A stretch of DNA of 64,000 bases from DATLGB01 sp963740765 (GTDB lineage: Bacteria > Actinomycetota > Thermoleophilia > Solirubrobacterales > Solirubrobacteraceae). The notes under the pieces were generated by a model. The model searched no databases and was not told where the DNA came from. It saw only the letters and a program-made list of their open reading frames with translations. The first letter of the stretch is position 1. Each line of letters begins with the position of its first letter. The DNA lies in NCBI GenBank assembly GCA_963740765.1, contig CAVUFN010000010.1, forward strand, positions 248,001 through 312,000, written 5' to 3'. The position numbers and the translations under genes were made by a program. Of the stretch, positions 40,385-50,100 are shown one piece after another.

Positions 40385-41804
40385 CCGCGACGACCAACTC
40401 GTTCAGCGAGGCCTCCAGATGCTCCGCCAGTGAGCTGAGGTCGTAGAGCGCGTCGAAGTCGCCCAGCAGGCCGAAGTCGAGCCCGCCGTCGTAGGACATG
40501 ATCGCGATCGCCAGCCCGTGGTTCTCGGGCAGGAACGCGATCGGGAACAGGTCGACGAGCTTGCGTCCCAGCACGTAGAGCGGGAACTGCGGGCCGGGCA
40601 CGTTGGTGACGATCAGGTTGAACAGCCGGGTGGAGAAGTTCAGCCGCGACGCCTGGGCCAGCACGGTCGGGGGCGCGAACGCCTGCACGCCCGCCATCAC
40701 CTCGGCGCCGACGGCCTGCTTGGAGTCCTTGAGGCCGTCCATCGACGCCTTGACCACGCGCAGCCGCGCGACCGGGTCCTCGATGTAGACGGGCAGCGGC
40801 CCGCGCATGACCGCGATCCGGTTGCCGAGCGTGTTCTTCTCGTGCTTGGCGCGGATGGAGACGGGGACGAGCGCGCGCAGCTCGAGGCCCTCCGTGCGCA
40901 CGCCGCGGGCCCGCAACCAGCGCCGCAGCCCGCCGGCCACGACGGTGAGGACGACGTCGTTGACCGTCCCGCCGAAGGTGTCCTTGACCAGCTTGAAGTC
41001 GTTGAGCTCGCAGCGCACGAACTCGAGCCGCCGGTGCGGGCCGATCGGGACGTTGAGCGGCGTCTCCGGCGCCGGGTTCAGCCCCGCCCACACGAGCTCG
41101 CCGACGCCCTCGGCCGCCTCGCGGACCTGGCCGAGCGTCTCCCGCGGGCGCGACGCGTTCCCCGCCGCCTGGGCCGCGAGCCGCACCGGCGTGGTGAACA
41201 CGCTGCGCACCCCGCGCGCCGCCAGTTCGACCGGTGACGGCTCGCGCGCCGCGACCCATTCGCCATCCGGGTGGGGCACGTCCGCCGGCTCCGCGGCGAG
41301 GTCGAAGATGACCGTCGCCAGGTCGACCCCCGACACGCCGTCGACCAGCGCGTGGTGCGTCTTGGAGATGATCGCGAAGCGGCCGCGGCCTCGGCCAGAG
41401 GCCTCGTCACCGCTTCGCTCCGCGAGCCCCTCCACGAGGTAGAGCTCCCACAGCGGCTTCGAGCGGTCCAGGCGCTGGGAGACGACCCGCGCGGCCAGCG
41501 CGCGCAGCTGGGCCTCCGAGCCCGGCGCGGGCAGCGCCGAGTGGCGGACGTGGTACTCGAGGTTGAAGGCGGGGTCGTCGACCCACAGCGGCCGGCCCGT
41601 CTCCAGCGGCGGGAAGGCGAGCTTGTGCCGGTAGCGCGGGACGAGGTGCAGCCGGCTGCGGATGTGGGCCGCGAAGTCCGCGTACGCGGGCGCCGGGCCT
41701 TCCAGGATCGTGCACGCGCCGATGTGCATGTGCGAGGCGTCGTGCTCCTGGGCGAGGAACGACGCGTCCACCGCCGTCAGCCGATCCCCGTGCGCCTGAG
41801 CCAT
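40323..41804 (-). CDS. Wax ester synthase/diacylglycerol acyltransferase (WS/DGAT)
   Basis: 493 aa. It begins LTAVDASFLAQEHDASHMHI and has the catalytic KTHHALVDGVSG (HHxxxDG), then the ELRALVPVSIR and LGNRIAVMRGPLP regions, and NLIVTNVPGPQFPLYVLG. It esterifies fatty alcohols or diacylglycerol with acyl-CoA at the membrane or lipid-droplet surface to store neutral lipid. The C-terminal 60 bases are antisense to the SufT-like gene. The tail (TRARTSRPRTSSPAS) is probably disordered. Confidence 0.92.
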   Translation of the reverse strand: MAQAHGDRLTAVDASFLAQEHDASHMHIGACTILEGPAPAYADFAAHIRSRLHLVPRYRHKLAFPPLETGRPLWVDDPAFNLEYHVRHSALPAPGSEAQLRALAARVVSQRLDRSKPLWELYLVEGLAERSGDEASGRGRGRFAIISKTHHALVDGVSGVDLATVIFDLAAEPADVPHPDGEWVAAREPSPVELAARGVRSVFTTPVRLAAQAAGNASRPRETLGQVREAAEGVGELVWAGLNPAPETPLNVPIGPHRRLEFVRCELNDFKLVKDTFGGTVNDVVLTVVAGGLRRWLRARGVRTEGLELRALVPVSIRAKHEKNTLGNRIAVMRGPLPVYIEDPVARLRVVKASMDGLKDSKQAVGAEVMAGVQAFAPPTVLAQASRLNFSTRLFNLIVTNVPGPQFPLYVLGRKLVDLFPIAFLPENHGLAIAIMSYDGGLDFGLLGDFDALYDLSSLAEHLEASLNELVVAANTRARTSRPRTSSPASTAE

Positions 41805-41816
41805 CCCTGCGCGAGC

Positions 41817-42221
41817 CTACCTGTGCCTGGCCTCGTACCGTGCCCGCCAGCGGCCGCCGAGGGCGCCGAGCGCGCTCCCGAAGACCGCGGTGATCCCGAT
41901 CAGCCAGACGGCGGGGTCGGGCAGGTCGGCCTTCGGGGTCACGTCCACCACCGCGTTGGTGAGCAGGATTGTCGTCCCGAACAGCAGGCCGCCGATCAGG
42001 CCGCGGTAGAAGCCCTCGACCACGCCGGCGTGCTCCATGCCCGCGGTGTAGCCGCCCGCGATGGCGAGGATCGAGACCACGAGGTAGAGCGGCTCGCTCG
42101 CACCGAGCGCCAACCCGGCCAGGACGCCCGCGAAGATGGGCCCGCCCACGATCAGCCCGAGCTCGAGCCCGGTGCTGCGCTCGTCGATGAGGACCGGCGG
42201 CCAGAGGCTCCCCTGTGCCAT
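41817..42221 (-). CDS. Four-helix membrane protein of unknown function
   Basis: 134 aa from ATG 42221. Predicted helices: LGLIVGGPIFAGVLAGLAL, PLYLVVSILAIAGGYTAGM, FYRGLIGGLLFGTTILLTNAV and PAVWLIGITAVFGSALGALG. No family recognised. Its start is only nine bases from the start of the divergent peptidase gene. The acyltransferase gene follows 12 bases downstream on the same strand. Confidence 0.7.
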   Translation of the reverse strand: MAQGSLWPPVLIDERSTGLELGLIVGGPIFAGVLAGLALGASEPLYLVVSILAIAGGYTAGMEHAGVVEGFYRGLIGGLLFGTTILLTNAVVDVTPKADLPDPAVWLIGITAVFGSALGALGGRWRARYEARHR

Positions 42222-42230
42222 GGTGCGCGG

Positions 42231-43322
42231 ATGTTCGCAGACGCGCTTCGCGAGCACGCCATCGACGCATGGGTGCTCTGGGACTTCCGCGGGAGCAACC
42301 CGGTCCTGTGGGAGGTGCTCGGGATGGACCCGCCCGGCACGGGTCGCCGCGCCGTGCTGATCCTCCCCGCCGACGGCGAGCCGCGGCTGGTCTGCAGCGT
42401 GCTCGACCGGCCGCTGCTCGAGCGCGCCGGCGTCCCCCTCGACGTCTACGCCGACCGCCACGCGTTCCTGGACAAGCTGGCCGGGCTGCGCGGCCGCGTC
42501 GCGATGGAGACCTCGCCGCAGGACGCGCTGCCGATCGTCGACTTCGTCCCGGCCGGCGCCGTCGAGCTGGTGCGCTCGCTCGGCTGCAAGGTCGTCTCCA
42601 GCGCCGACCTCTTCGCCGCTGCCGTCGCGGTCTGGAACGACGAGGCCGCGGCGTCGCACCACCGCGCGGTCGGGCACGTCATGGACCTGCACGCGCTCGC
42701 GCGCGCCCACGCGCGCGAGAGCACCGAGGCCGGCCTGGCCGCGCGGATCGGTGACGAGATCACGCGCCGCGGCCTGGTCACGGACGGTGCCCCCGCCGTG
42801 GCGGTCGGGCCCGGCAGCGGCGACCCGCACTACGCGCCCGCCGACGTCCCGATCGGCGCCGACGAGGTCCTGCTCGTCGACATCTGGGCCCGGGAGGACG
42901 CGCCGCGGACCGTCTTCGGCGACGTCACCTGGATGAGCTTCACCGGCTCCGCGCCGCCGCCGCAGGTCGTCGAGGTGCTGGGTGTCGTCGCCGCCGCCCG
43001 CGACGCGGCCCTGGCCGCCATCGCCCCGGGCGTGCGCGGCTTCGAGCTCGACCGCGCCGCCCGGGCGGTCATCGAGGACGCCGGATACGGTCACGGCCTC
43101 AAGCACCGCACCGGCCATTCGCTCAGCCCCGGCGCGATCGTCCACGGCCTCGGCGTCAACCTCGACGACACCGAGACCCACGACGACCGGGTGCTCGCGC
43201 CCGGCGCGGGCTTCACGGTCGAACCGGGTATCTACCTGGCGGACTTCGGCGTCCGACTGGAGTGCAACGTCCACGACGGCGTGGTGACCACGCCGCTGCA
43301 GACGGAGCTCTCGCTGATCTAG
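42231..43322 (+). CDS. M24 family metallopeptidase (Xaa-Pro aminopeptidase-like)
   Basis: 363 aa. An N-terminal creatinase-like domain (WVLWDFRGSNPVLWEVLG) precedes the pita-bread catalytic domain. The five metal ligands are seen in order: Asp in LLVDIWA, Asp in VFGDVTWM, His in RTGHSLSPG, Glu in FTVEPGIYL and Glu in RLECNVH. It likely removes N-terminal residues before proline or acts on a related amide. ATG 42231 follows the divergent start by nine bases. No ribosome site is visible, so a leaderless message is possible. Confidence 0.87.
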   Translation: MFADALREHAIDAWVLWDFRGSNPVLWEVLGMDPPGTGRRAVLILPADGEPRLVCSVLDRPLLERAGVPLDVYADRHAFLDKLAGLRGRVAMETSPQDALPIVDFVPAGAVELVRSLGCKVVSSADLFAAAVAVWNDEAAASHHRAVGHVMDLHALARAHARESTEAGLAARIGDEITRRGLVTDGAPAVAVGPGSGDPHYAPADVPIGADEVLLVDIWAREDAPRTVFGDVTWMSFTGSAPPPQVVEVLGVVAAARDAALAAIAPGVRGFELDRAARAVIEDAGYGHGLKHRTGHSLSPGAIVHGLGVNLDDTETHDDRVLAPGAGFTVEPGIYLADFGVRLECNVHDGVVTTPLQTELSLI

Positions 43323-43462
43323 CTCAGCCGCCCAGTAGGTGAGGAGCTTTCGCCCGATGATGGCCCGGAGAAGGCCGGCGAGAACACCGAGGCCGATGGC
43401 CGCCCGGAGGATCGGTCGCTTGCGCCCGGAGGTGCCCGGTTCGCCGATCTACACTCGTTCCA

Positions 43463-44437
43463 ATGACGTCCACCCCTGACAAGCTGCTCCTGGCCGCCCC
43501 GCGCGGCTATTGCGCGGGCGTGGACCGAGCCGTACAGACCGTCGAGCGCGCGCTGGACCTGTACGGCCCGCCCGTCTACGTGCGCAAGGAGATCGTCCAC
43601 AACAAGCACGTGGTGGAGGAGCTGCGCGAGCGCGGAGCGATCTTCGTCGACGAGCTCGCCGACGACATCCCGGAGGGGGCCGTCACCGTCTTCTCCGCCC
43701 ACGGCGTGTCGCCCGCCGTCCACGCCGACGCCGAGCGCCGCGGCCTGCGCACCATCGACGCGACCTGCCCGCTGGTGACCAAGGTCCACCGCGAGGCGGT
43801 CAAGTTCGCGGGGGAGGGCTACACGATCGTCCTCATCGGCCACGCCGGCCACGAGGAGGTCGAGGGCACGATGGGCGAGGCGCCCGACCACACCGTCCTG
43901 GTGGAGACCGAGGCCGACGTCGCGGCGCTCGAGGTCCCGGACCCCGAGCGCGTCGCGTACATCTCACAGACGACTCTGAGTGTCGACGAGACCCGCTCGA
44001 TCATCGCCGCCCTGCGCGAGAAGTTCCCGGCCATCACCGGGCCGCGCACGGACGACATCTGCTACGCGACGACCAACCGCCAGCGCGCCGTCAAGGAGAT
44101 GGCCGCGCAGTGCGACCTGGTGCTCGTGATCGGCTCTCAGAACTCCTCCAACTCGCAGCGCCTCGTCGACGTCGCGCGCGACCTCGGAGCGGACGCGCAC
44201 CTGATCGACAACGAGACGCAGGTGCGCGAGGAGTGGCTGGACGGCAAGCGCGTGGTCGGCATCAGCTCGGGCGCCAGCGCGCCGGAGGGGCTCGTCCAGC
44301 GCCTCGTCAAGTTCTTCAACGACCGTGGCACCACCGACGTCTCCGAGTTGGAGGTCCTGCGCGAGGACGTCCGCTTCATGCTCCCGAAGACGATCCGCCA
44401 GGCGCTGACCGCGCGCGAGGCCGCCACCCCGGCGTAG
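43463..44437 (+). CDS. ispH: 4-hydroxy-3-methylbut-2-enyl diphosphate reductase
   Basis: 324 aa. The three cluster cysteines are visible: Cys16 in APRGYCAGVDRAV, Cys101 in DATCPLVTKVHRE and a third in DDICYATTNRQ. IGHAGHEEVEGTMGE and SNSQRLVDVARDLG complete the LytB pattern. It makes isopentenyl and dimethylallyl diphosphate, the last step of the MEP pathway. The 140 bases before it contain no convincing gene. Confidence 0.97.
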   Translation: MTSTPDKLLLAAPRGYCAGVDRAVQTVERALDLYGPPVYVRKEIVHNKHVVEELRERGAIFVDELADDIPEGAVTVFSAHGVSPAVHADAERRGLRTIDATCPLVTKVHREAVKFAGEGYTIVLIGHAGHEEVEGTMGEAPDHTVLVETEADVAALEVPDPERVAYISQTTLSVDETRSIIAALREKFPAITGPRTDDICYATTNRQRAVKEMAAQCDLVLVIGSQNSSNSQRLVDVARDLGADAHLIDNETQVREEWLDGKRVVGISSGASAPEGLVQRLVKFFNDRGTTDVSELEVLREDVRFMLPKTIRQALTAREAATPA

Positions 44438-44439
44438 GG

Positions 44440-44832
44440 CTAATCGGGCTCGACGATCTCGACGGCGCCGTAGCCGTCCAGCGGCTTGTCGACGAAGAAG
44501 ATCTCCATCGTGATGTCGGGTTCGACGTGGGCCTGGCTGAGGAAGGCCAGGACCTTGCGTCCGGTGAGCTCCTCGATCGTCTCGCGGTAGCGCTTCGCCA
44601 TGACGCGCTGGAAGTCCTCGCGCATCGCGATCACGCGCTCGGGCTCACCGCTGTCCATGATCGTCTGCTCCAGCGGCGTGAACCCGCTGCCGCGCATCAC
44701 GCAGACGATGATGTCGTCCAACGCGTACGTCTTCGCTTTCATCGGACCGCGCCCGTAGTGCTCGCGGAGGATGCCCACGATCGTCGTCGATATCGCGGCC
44801 AGCAACCGGCCGCCGGTCAGTTCTTCAGTCAC
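44440..44832 (-). CDS. DUF2294 family protein (copy 1)
   Basis: 130 aa from GTG 44832. It has the DUF2294 pattern: REHYGRGPMKAKTYALDDII, VCVMRGSGFTPLE, then FQRVMAKRYRETIEELTGRK and VEPDITMEIFFVD. Function unknown; it is a compact cytoplasmic alpha/beta protein. A second member lies directly upstream on the same strand. Between them a CGGAGC/GCTCCG hairpin (44850-44868) could attenuate transcription. Confidence 0.8.
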   Translation of the reverse strand: MTEELTGGRLLAAISTTIVGILREHYGRGPMKAKTYALDDIIVCVMRGSGFTPLEQTIMDSGEPERVIAMREDFQRVMAKRYRETIEELTGRKVLAFLSQAHVEPDITMEIFFVDKPLDGYGAVEIVEPD

Positions 44833-44887
44833 GTTCCCTGTGAGTCCGTCGGAGCCTGCGAAGCTCCGTGCGTCCGCGTGGCTGATC

Positions 44888-45244
44888 TTATCGCTGGTCG
44901 ACCGCGCTGTCGAGCAGAAAAAGCTCGACTGATGCCTCGCCCAGGCGGCTGCCGCCACTGACGAAAGTCCGCACCCGCCGACCGGTCAGACGCTCCACGC
45001 ACTCCGTGAGCCGGGTCTCCATGAGCTCCTGCAGCACGAACCGGTGCTCGCGGGCGAGGTCGGCGCGACCGCCTTCCACCAGCGTCCGCTCGGCTTTGGT
45101 CGCGCCGTTCTCGAGCACGCAGACGATGGCGTCCCCGTCGCTGAAGACCCGGGAGCGCGTCGCCCCGCGCCCGGTGGCCTCGGCCACGATCCTGACGATC
45201 TCGTTGGCCAACGCAGCATGCACCTGACCCAGCTCCTGTGGCAC
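44888..45244 (-). CDS. DUF2294-like protein (copy 2)
   Basis: 118 aa from GTG 45244 (GTG 45223 also possible). It aligns along its length with the gene downstream: ALANEIVRIVAEATGRGATR, DAIVCVLENGATKAERTLVE, FVLQELMETRLTECVERLTG and ASVELFLLDSAVD. It has diverged strongly, so this is an old tandem duplication. The role is unknown. The 256 bases upstream hold the promoter of the divergent GAF/GGDEF gene. Confidence 0.75.
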   Translation of the reverse strand: MPQELGQVHAALANEIVRIVAEATGRGATRSRVFSDGDAIVCVLENGATKAERTLVEGGRADLAREHRFVLQELMETRLTECVERLTGRRVRTFVSGGSRLGEASVELFLLDSAVDQR

Positions 45245-45323
45245 GACGGACTCGCTTCTCCCGCTCTGGATTGAGGTGAGAAACCGCGAACGGACCAAGA
45301 GGGGGAGGGGCCGGGCGGGGAGG

Positions 45324-45351
45324 TTGCGAGGCCAGCGTACTGCGCTAGCAT
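45324..45351 (+). promoter_or_regulatory. Putative promoter of the GAF/GGDEF-like gene
   Basis: TTGCGA (45324-45329) and TAGCAT (45346-45351) with a 16-base spacer. The predicted leader of about 140 bases before ATG 45501 is unusually long for this window. I recognise no riboswitch in it. Confidence 0.4.
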
Positions 45352-45500
45352 TTCTCGAGCATCTCCCCACTCGGTGACCCTCGTGGTCGCCCATCGGAGA
45401 CGGCGCCAAGAGAAGCGAGCCGTGGCGGCGGGCCACACGATGACCCGCCCGAACCGGTTTCGCGGACGATGACGACGCGCTTCGACCAGGAGGATGCCGG

Positions 45501-46466
45501 ATGCCGGACCGAGAGCACCAACCAGGCGTACGCCTGAAGCGTCGCGTCCAGGCCCGCGCGACCACGTTGACGGCGTCGCTTCCCGAGCTCGACCTGATCA
45601 CCCGCGACCTCGTGGCCAAGCCGGGAGTGGGCTGTGCGGTCATCGCGGCCGCCGGCTCCAACGGTGCGGCCGTGGTCCTGTCTCACGGACGTCCCGGGGA
45701 CCGTCCTGCCCCCGGTCCCCGGGAGTTCGTGAGCCGTGCGGTCCGCGCGCAGCGCGCGCTGCGCGAGCCGATCGATCCGGTGCGGGAGCCGAGCCTCGAG
45801 GACCCGGCCGGGGGCGGGCACATCCTGTACGGCGTCAGTGCGCCCATCGCGGTGCCCCATGGCCTCGCGGTGGCCTTGTGCGCCGGCCTCGTCACGGAAC
45901 CCCAGGGCGCTGCCTCCGACCTGCTCCGGGTCGTCGACTCCTACGCCCGGCTCGCGTCCCTGTGGCTCTCGCAGCGCGAGGGCTCCACACGGCTGCTGAG
46001 CGGCGAGGACAAGCTCACGGGGTGCCTGGCCCACGCCGCCTTCCTCGACAAGCTCAACCACGAGATCGGCTGCGCGGAGCGCCAGGGGCTCGACCTCGTC
46101 TGCTGCTTCGTGATGGTCGAGAACCTGGGCAACCCCGCTGCCGGCGCGGACCTCGCTGCCATCGGAGAAGCGCTGCGCGGCGCGATCGGCGACGGCGAAT
46201 CGGTGGGGCGCTACGGCCGCTCGCAGTTCATCGTCGTGCTGCCCGGCACACGCCATGCGAACGGCTTGAGGGCGGCCCAGCGCATGTGCGCGTCCATCGG
46301 CGCGATCGACGGCGGCGGCTTCGAGGCATCCATCGGCACTGCCGCCTGGCAGCGTGGGACCGGCGCGGACCGGCTGCTCGGCGATGCCGACCGCGCGCTC
46401 ACGGCCGTGCGCGACAAGGCGCACCGCCGGAAGACGAGAGCGGCGCGCGCGCAGGGCGTCCGATGA
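45501..46466 (+). CDS. GAF-like and degenerate GGDEF domain protein
   Basis: 321 aa. A textbook AGGAGG (45488-45493) precedes the ATG by seven bases. Residues about 20-150 look like a GAF sensor (LVAKPGVGCAVIAAAGSNGA, HILYGVSAPIAV). Residues 175-310 have the GGDEF shape: DKLTGCLAHAAFLDKLNHE, DLVCCFVMVENL and ADRLLGDADRALTAVRDKAH. The catalytic loop reads YGRSQFIVVL, so the GG(D/E)EF residues are lost. It is probably a sensor or c-di-GMP binding relic without cyclase activity. It overlaps the anti-sigma kinase gene (ATGA). Confidence 0.75.
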   Translation: MPDREHQPGVRLKRRVQARATTLTASLPELDLITRDLVAKPGVGCAVIAAAGSNGAAVVLSHGRPGDRPAPGPREFVSRAVRAQRALREPIDPVREPSLEDPAGGGHILYGVSAPIAVPHGLAVALCAGLVTEPQGAASDLLRVVDSYARLASLWLSQREGSTRLLSGEDKLTGCLAHAAFLDKLNHEIGCAERQGLDLVCCFVMVENLGNPAAGADLAAIGEALRGAIGDGESVGRYGRSQFIVVLPGTRHANGLRAAQRMCASIGAIDGGGFEASIGTAAWQRGTGADRLLGDADRALTAVRDKAHRRKTRAARAQGVR

Positions 46467-46852
46467 CGATCGGCGCCGGTGTCGACGAGGTCGCCGCGCT
46501 GCGGCTCGAGTCGGCGGCGGGGGCGCCCGCGGAAGCGCGCGCCATGATCGACGCGCTCCCGATCCAGCTGAGCACCGACCAGCGCTACGACCTGCGCCTC
46601 GCTCTGTCCGAGCTGGTCACCAACAGCGTCGTCCACGGCAACCGGCTGCCGGAGGACACGGTGGACGTCCGCATCAGCGTGTCGAGCGCGAGCATCCGCT
46701 GCGAGGTCGCCGACCGCGGCCCCGGGTTCCGGCCGGACGCGCCGCGACACACGACGGGTGGCCTGGGGCTGCTCCTCGTCGCGCGGATTGCCGCGCGGTG
46801 GGGCACGCAGGAGGACGGGCGGCGCGTGTGGTTCGAGCTTGACCGGGCGTGA
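46463..46852 (+). CDS. RsbW-like anti-sigma factor kinase
   Basis: 129-aa GHKL ATPase. The N-box is LALSELVTNSVVHGN, followed by ADRGPGFRPDAP and GGLGLLLVARIAARWG. It has no sensor domain of its own, but its start overlaps the stop of the GAF/GGDEF-like gene. The two products may therefore work together as sensor and anti-sigma kinase. No STAS gene is adjacent, unlike the other two kinases in this window. Confidence 0.85.
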   Translation: MTIGAGVDEVAALRLESAAGAPAEARAMIDALPIQLSTDQRYDLRLALSELVTNSVVHGNRLPEDTVDVRISVSSASIRCEVADRGPGFRPDAPRHTTGGLGLLLVARIAARWGTQEDGRRVWFELDRA

Positions 46853-47006
46853 TGGCGGAGGCGATCCCCGACCACGACCGCATCAGCTCGCGGGGCGGTG
46901 CGACGCCACCAGCGTCGGCATCGCCGGAGCCACCACGGGCGTCGGCGTGGAGGGGCTGATCACCCAGGCCGATCAGGCGATGATCGGTTTGCGCCGCTCG
47001 CGTTAA
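46852..47006 (+). pseudogene. Remnant of a GGDEF-domain C-terminus (frameshifted)
   Basis: An ATG overlaps the previous stop (TGATG) and encodes AEAIPDHDRISSRGGA. A shift of one frame near 46893-46905 continues as TSVGIAGATTGVGVEGLITQ and ADQAMIGLRRSR to a TAA at 47006. Together they resemble the last third of a GGDEF domain (vtvSiGvA...ADqALyraKr). The rest of the domain is missing. It is probably a decayed fragment; the joined frame is inference. Confidence 0.35.
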
Positions 47007-47101
47007 TCGGCGGTCATCGGCTCGGCCGCGCCCGATTTGGACGCTGTGGGATGATCGAGACCCGGGGACGCTCGGCCCCCACGACCGACGGAGGTGCGGA
47101 C

Positions 47102-50100
47102 ATGCAGGTCGCTGCACGCCGCTCTAGGGCGAGCGTCCTCCTGGCCGCGGTCGTCCTGCTGCTGCCGCTGGTCGCGAGCGACTCGTCGGCGGCGGGTAAA
47201 CGGCGGGCTGACCTGGTCGCCGGTGCCGTCGCGGGCGCGCCGGCGCAGCTGGCTCCCGGCGGGGCGGTCGAGGTCCGGACGAAGGTGACCAACAAGGGGC
47301 GCCGCCGGGCGCGCGCGTCGCGCGGAGGCCTGTATCTGTCCAAGGACGCGAAGCTCAGCCGCGCCGACGCGCGGCTGGCCGCGGTCCGGATCCCGGCGCT
47401 CAAGCCGCGCGGGTCGCGGAAGGCCACCGTACGCGGCGTGCTCGCCGCGGGCACGGCGGCCGGCGCGTATCGCCTGCTGCTGTGCGCGGACGTCCAGCAC
47501 AAGGTGCGTGAGTCAAACGAGCGCAACAACTGCCGGGCGGTTGCGCTGGAGGTGACGACCGGCCCACTCGTCACCGGCCCGCTCCAGCCACCGGTCGTCG
47601 GCCCCATCGCCACGCCCGCTCCGAGCGCTGCGCCCACCCCGGAGCCGACGGCGACAGAGACCCCGACGACCGGTCCCACGCCCACGCCCACGGCGTCGCC
47701 GACCGCCACCCCGACGCCCTCGGACCTCGACCCGGACGCGCCGGTGGACCTCGCGACCGCATCGCAGTTCCTGATCGACGCGCAGGGGGCGCAGGCGGGG
47801 GCGGTCGACCCGAAGCGCATCGCCGTGATCCACGGCACCCTGCTCGACGACCAGGGCGACCCGATCGCCGGCGTGCACGTGTCGGCACTCGGCCGCGAGG
47901 AGCTCGGGCAGGCGGAGAGCGACGCCGACGGCGTCTACAGCCTGGTGATCAACGGCGGCGGTGCCTCCGTCGTCGACTTCGAGAAGCCCGGCCTGCTCCC
48001 GGCCCAGCGCCGCATCGTCTCCCCGTGGCGCGACTACGTGGTGATGGACGACGTCGTGCTGATCGCGCTCGACACCGCGGCCACCACCATCGACAGGGAC
48101 TCGTCGGCGCCGTTCCAGGTCGCCCGCGGCACGCCGCAGACCGACGGTGACGGCACCCGCCGCGCGACCCTGCTGGTCCCGGAGGGGACCGGCGCGGAGA
48201 CGGATGCCGGACCCCTGACGGGCCCGCTGACCGTGCGCGCCACCGAGTACACGAGCACGGGCGTCGAGGCGATGCCCGGCACCTTGTCGCCGGCCAACGG
48301 CTACACCTACGCCGCCGAGTTCACGATCGACGAGGCCGCCGGCGAGCCGGTGACCTTCGACACGCCGCTGATCGACTACACGGAGAACTTCGTCGGCGCC
48401 CCCGTCGGCGCCACGATCCCCTCCGCCTCCTACGACCGCGAGAAGGGCCGCTGGGTCGGCGAGCGCAACGGCCGCGTCATCGAGGTCGTCTCGGAGACCG
48501 GCGGCAAGGCCGACGTCGACATCGACGGGGACGGCACCGCCGACGCGGCCGGCCTCGCCGCCCTGGGCATCACGGACGACGAGCGAGCGACGCTCGCCGG
48601 CCTCTACAACCCCGGCGACGAGCTCTGGCGGATGCCGATCTCGCATTTCAGCCCGTGGGACTTCAACTTCCCCTACGGCCCGCCCGCCGGCGCGCAGAAG
48701 CCGAACCTCGACAACGGCGGCGACCCGGAGCCGCCGCCCGAGACGAGCTGCCGCGCAAAGGGCTCGATCATCGACTGCGACCACCAGGCGCTCGGCGAGG
48801 AGGTCGGGGTGACCGGCACGCCGCTCCGGCTCGTGTACCGCAGCGACCGCGCACCCGGCGGCGTGGCGGCCGACGAGGTCCGGGTCCAGGTGACGGGCGG
48901 CGTGCTGCCGCCGGGCCTGCAGGGCATCAAGCTCAGGGTCGACATCGCCGGGCAGCGCTATCAGCGCGCCTGGACCACGCCCGACGCCATCCCCACCACG
49001 CTGCCGCCGATCGCGCCGGACATCTCGGAGACGATCCGCTGGGACGGCAAGGACGACTTCGGCCGTCCCGTCGCGGGGCGGCCCAACGCAACGATCTCGC
49101 TCGTCTACGTCTACGGCTTCGTCTACTACGAGGCGCAGGCCGACCTCGACTCCTCGTGGGGACAGGTCGGGGACACCTCGATCGCCTTCAACGGCCGGGC
49201 GGCGTGCGGCGACATCTACCGCGACGACGCGTTCAAGCTGTCCTGCGGCGTCCCGATCGAGACGCGCCGCGTCGTGCAGGTGGGCGGCGGGCACGCGCCC
49301 AACGCCGGGCTCGGGGGCTGGACGGTGTCGGCGCACCACCACTACGACCCGCTCGGCCTGCAGCTGATCCGCGGCGACGGCGAGAACGTCAGCGCCACGG
49401 CCGCCGGTCCGGTCACCAAGGTCCTGGCCGGCGGCGGCTCGGGGACGTTCCCGGCGGCCGAGGGCGGCCCGGCCCTCAGCGCCGACCTGGGCCAGGTCGA
49501 GCACTTCGACGCGGCGCCGGACGGCACGCTCTACACCGCCTCCCGCTACACGCCGGGCGGCACCGGTCTGTTCAAGATCCGGCGCGTCGACCCGGACGGA
49601 AGCGTGCACACGATCGCGGGCGGGGACACCGCCGGCGATCCCGACTGCGACGGCGGCGACCCCAAGACCGCGAAGCTCGGGTTCGTCAACGCGATGTCGG
49701 CGGGCGAGGATGGCGACGTCTACCTCGCGCTGCGCAAGGTCAACGATGGGAACCTGAGCTACCTGTGCGTGATCCGGGACGGCCAGCTGATCCGCCTGGC
49801 CGGGCTCGGCACCTACGGGGCCAACGGGGACGACGGGCCGGCGCTCGACGCGCGCGTCTCGGCGCCGAGCGACGTGCGCCTCGGGCCCGACGGACTCCTC
49901 TACTGGGCCGAGCAGCAGACGTCGACCACATTCGGCGACTACCGCGGCCGCGTGCGGCGCATCGACGCCGACGGCAACGCGCGCACCATCGCCGGCGACG
50001 GCATGGACGCCGGCCCGGACGAGGACCTGGGCGCGGGGGAGCTCGCGCTCGACCACACGCTCCAGTTCCCCGGCCACCTCGGGTTCGACCAGGACGGCAA

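Noticed and set aside
43323..43462. Minus-strand hydrophobic peptide between the M24 peptidase and ispH genes
   Set aside because: A frame reading GRKRPILRAAIGLGVLAGLL exists, but it has an upstream stop, no start codon and no stop of its own before running into the peptidase gene.
46758..47006. 82-codon ORF overlapping the anti-sigma kinase gene
   Set aside because: Its first half is a shadow of the kinase gene. Only the tail after 46893 looks like protein, and it is better explained as a GGDEF remnant.
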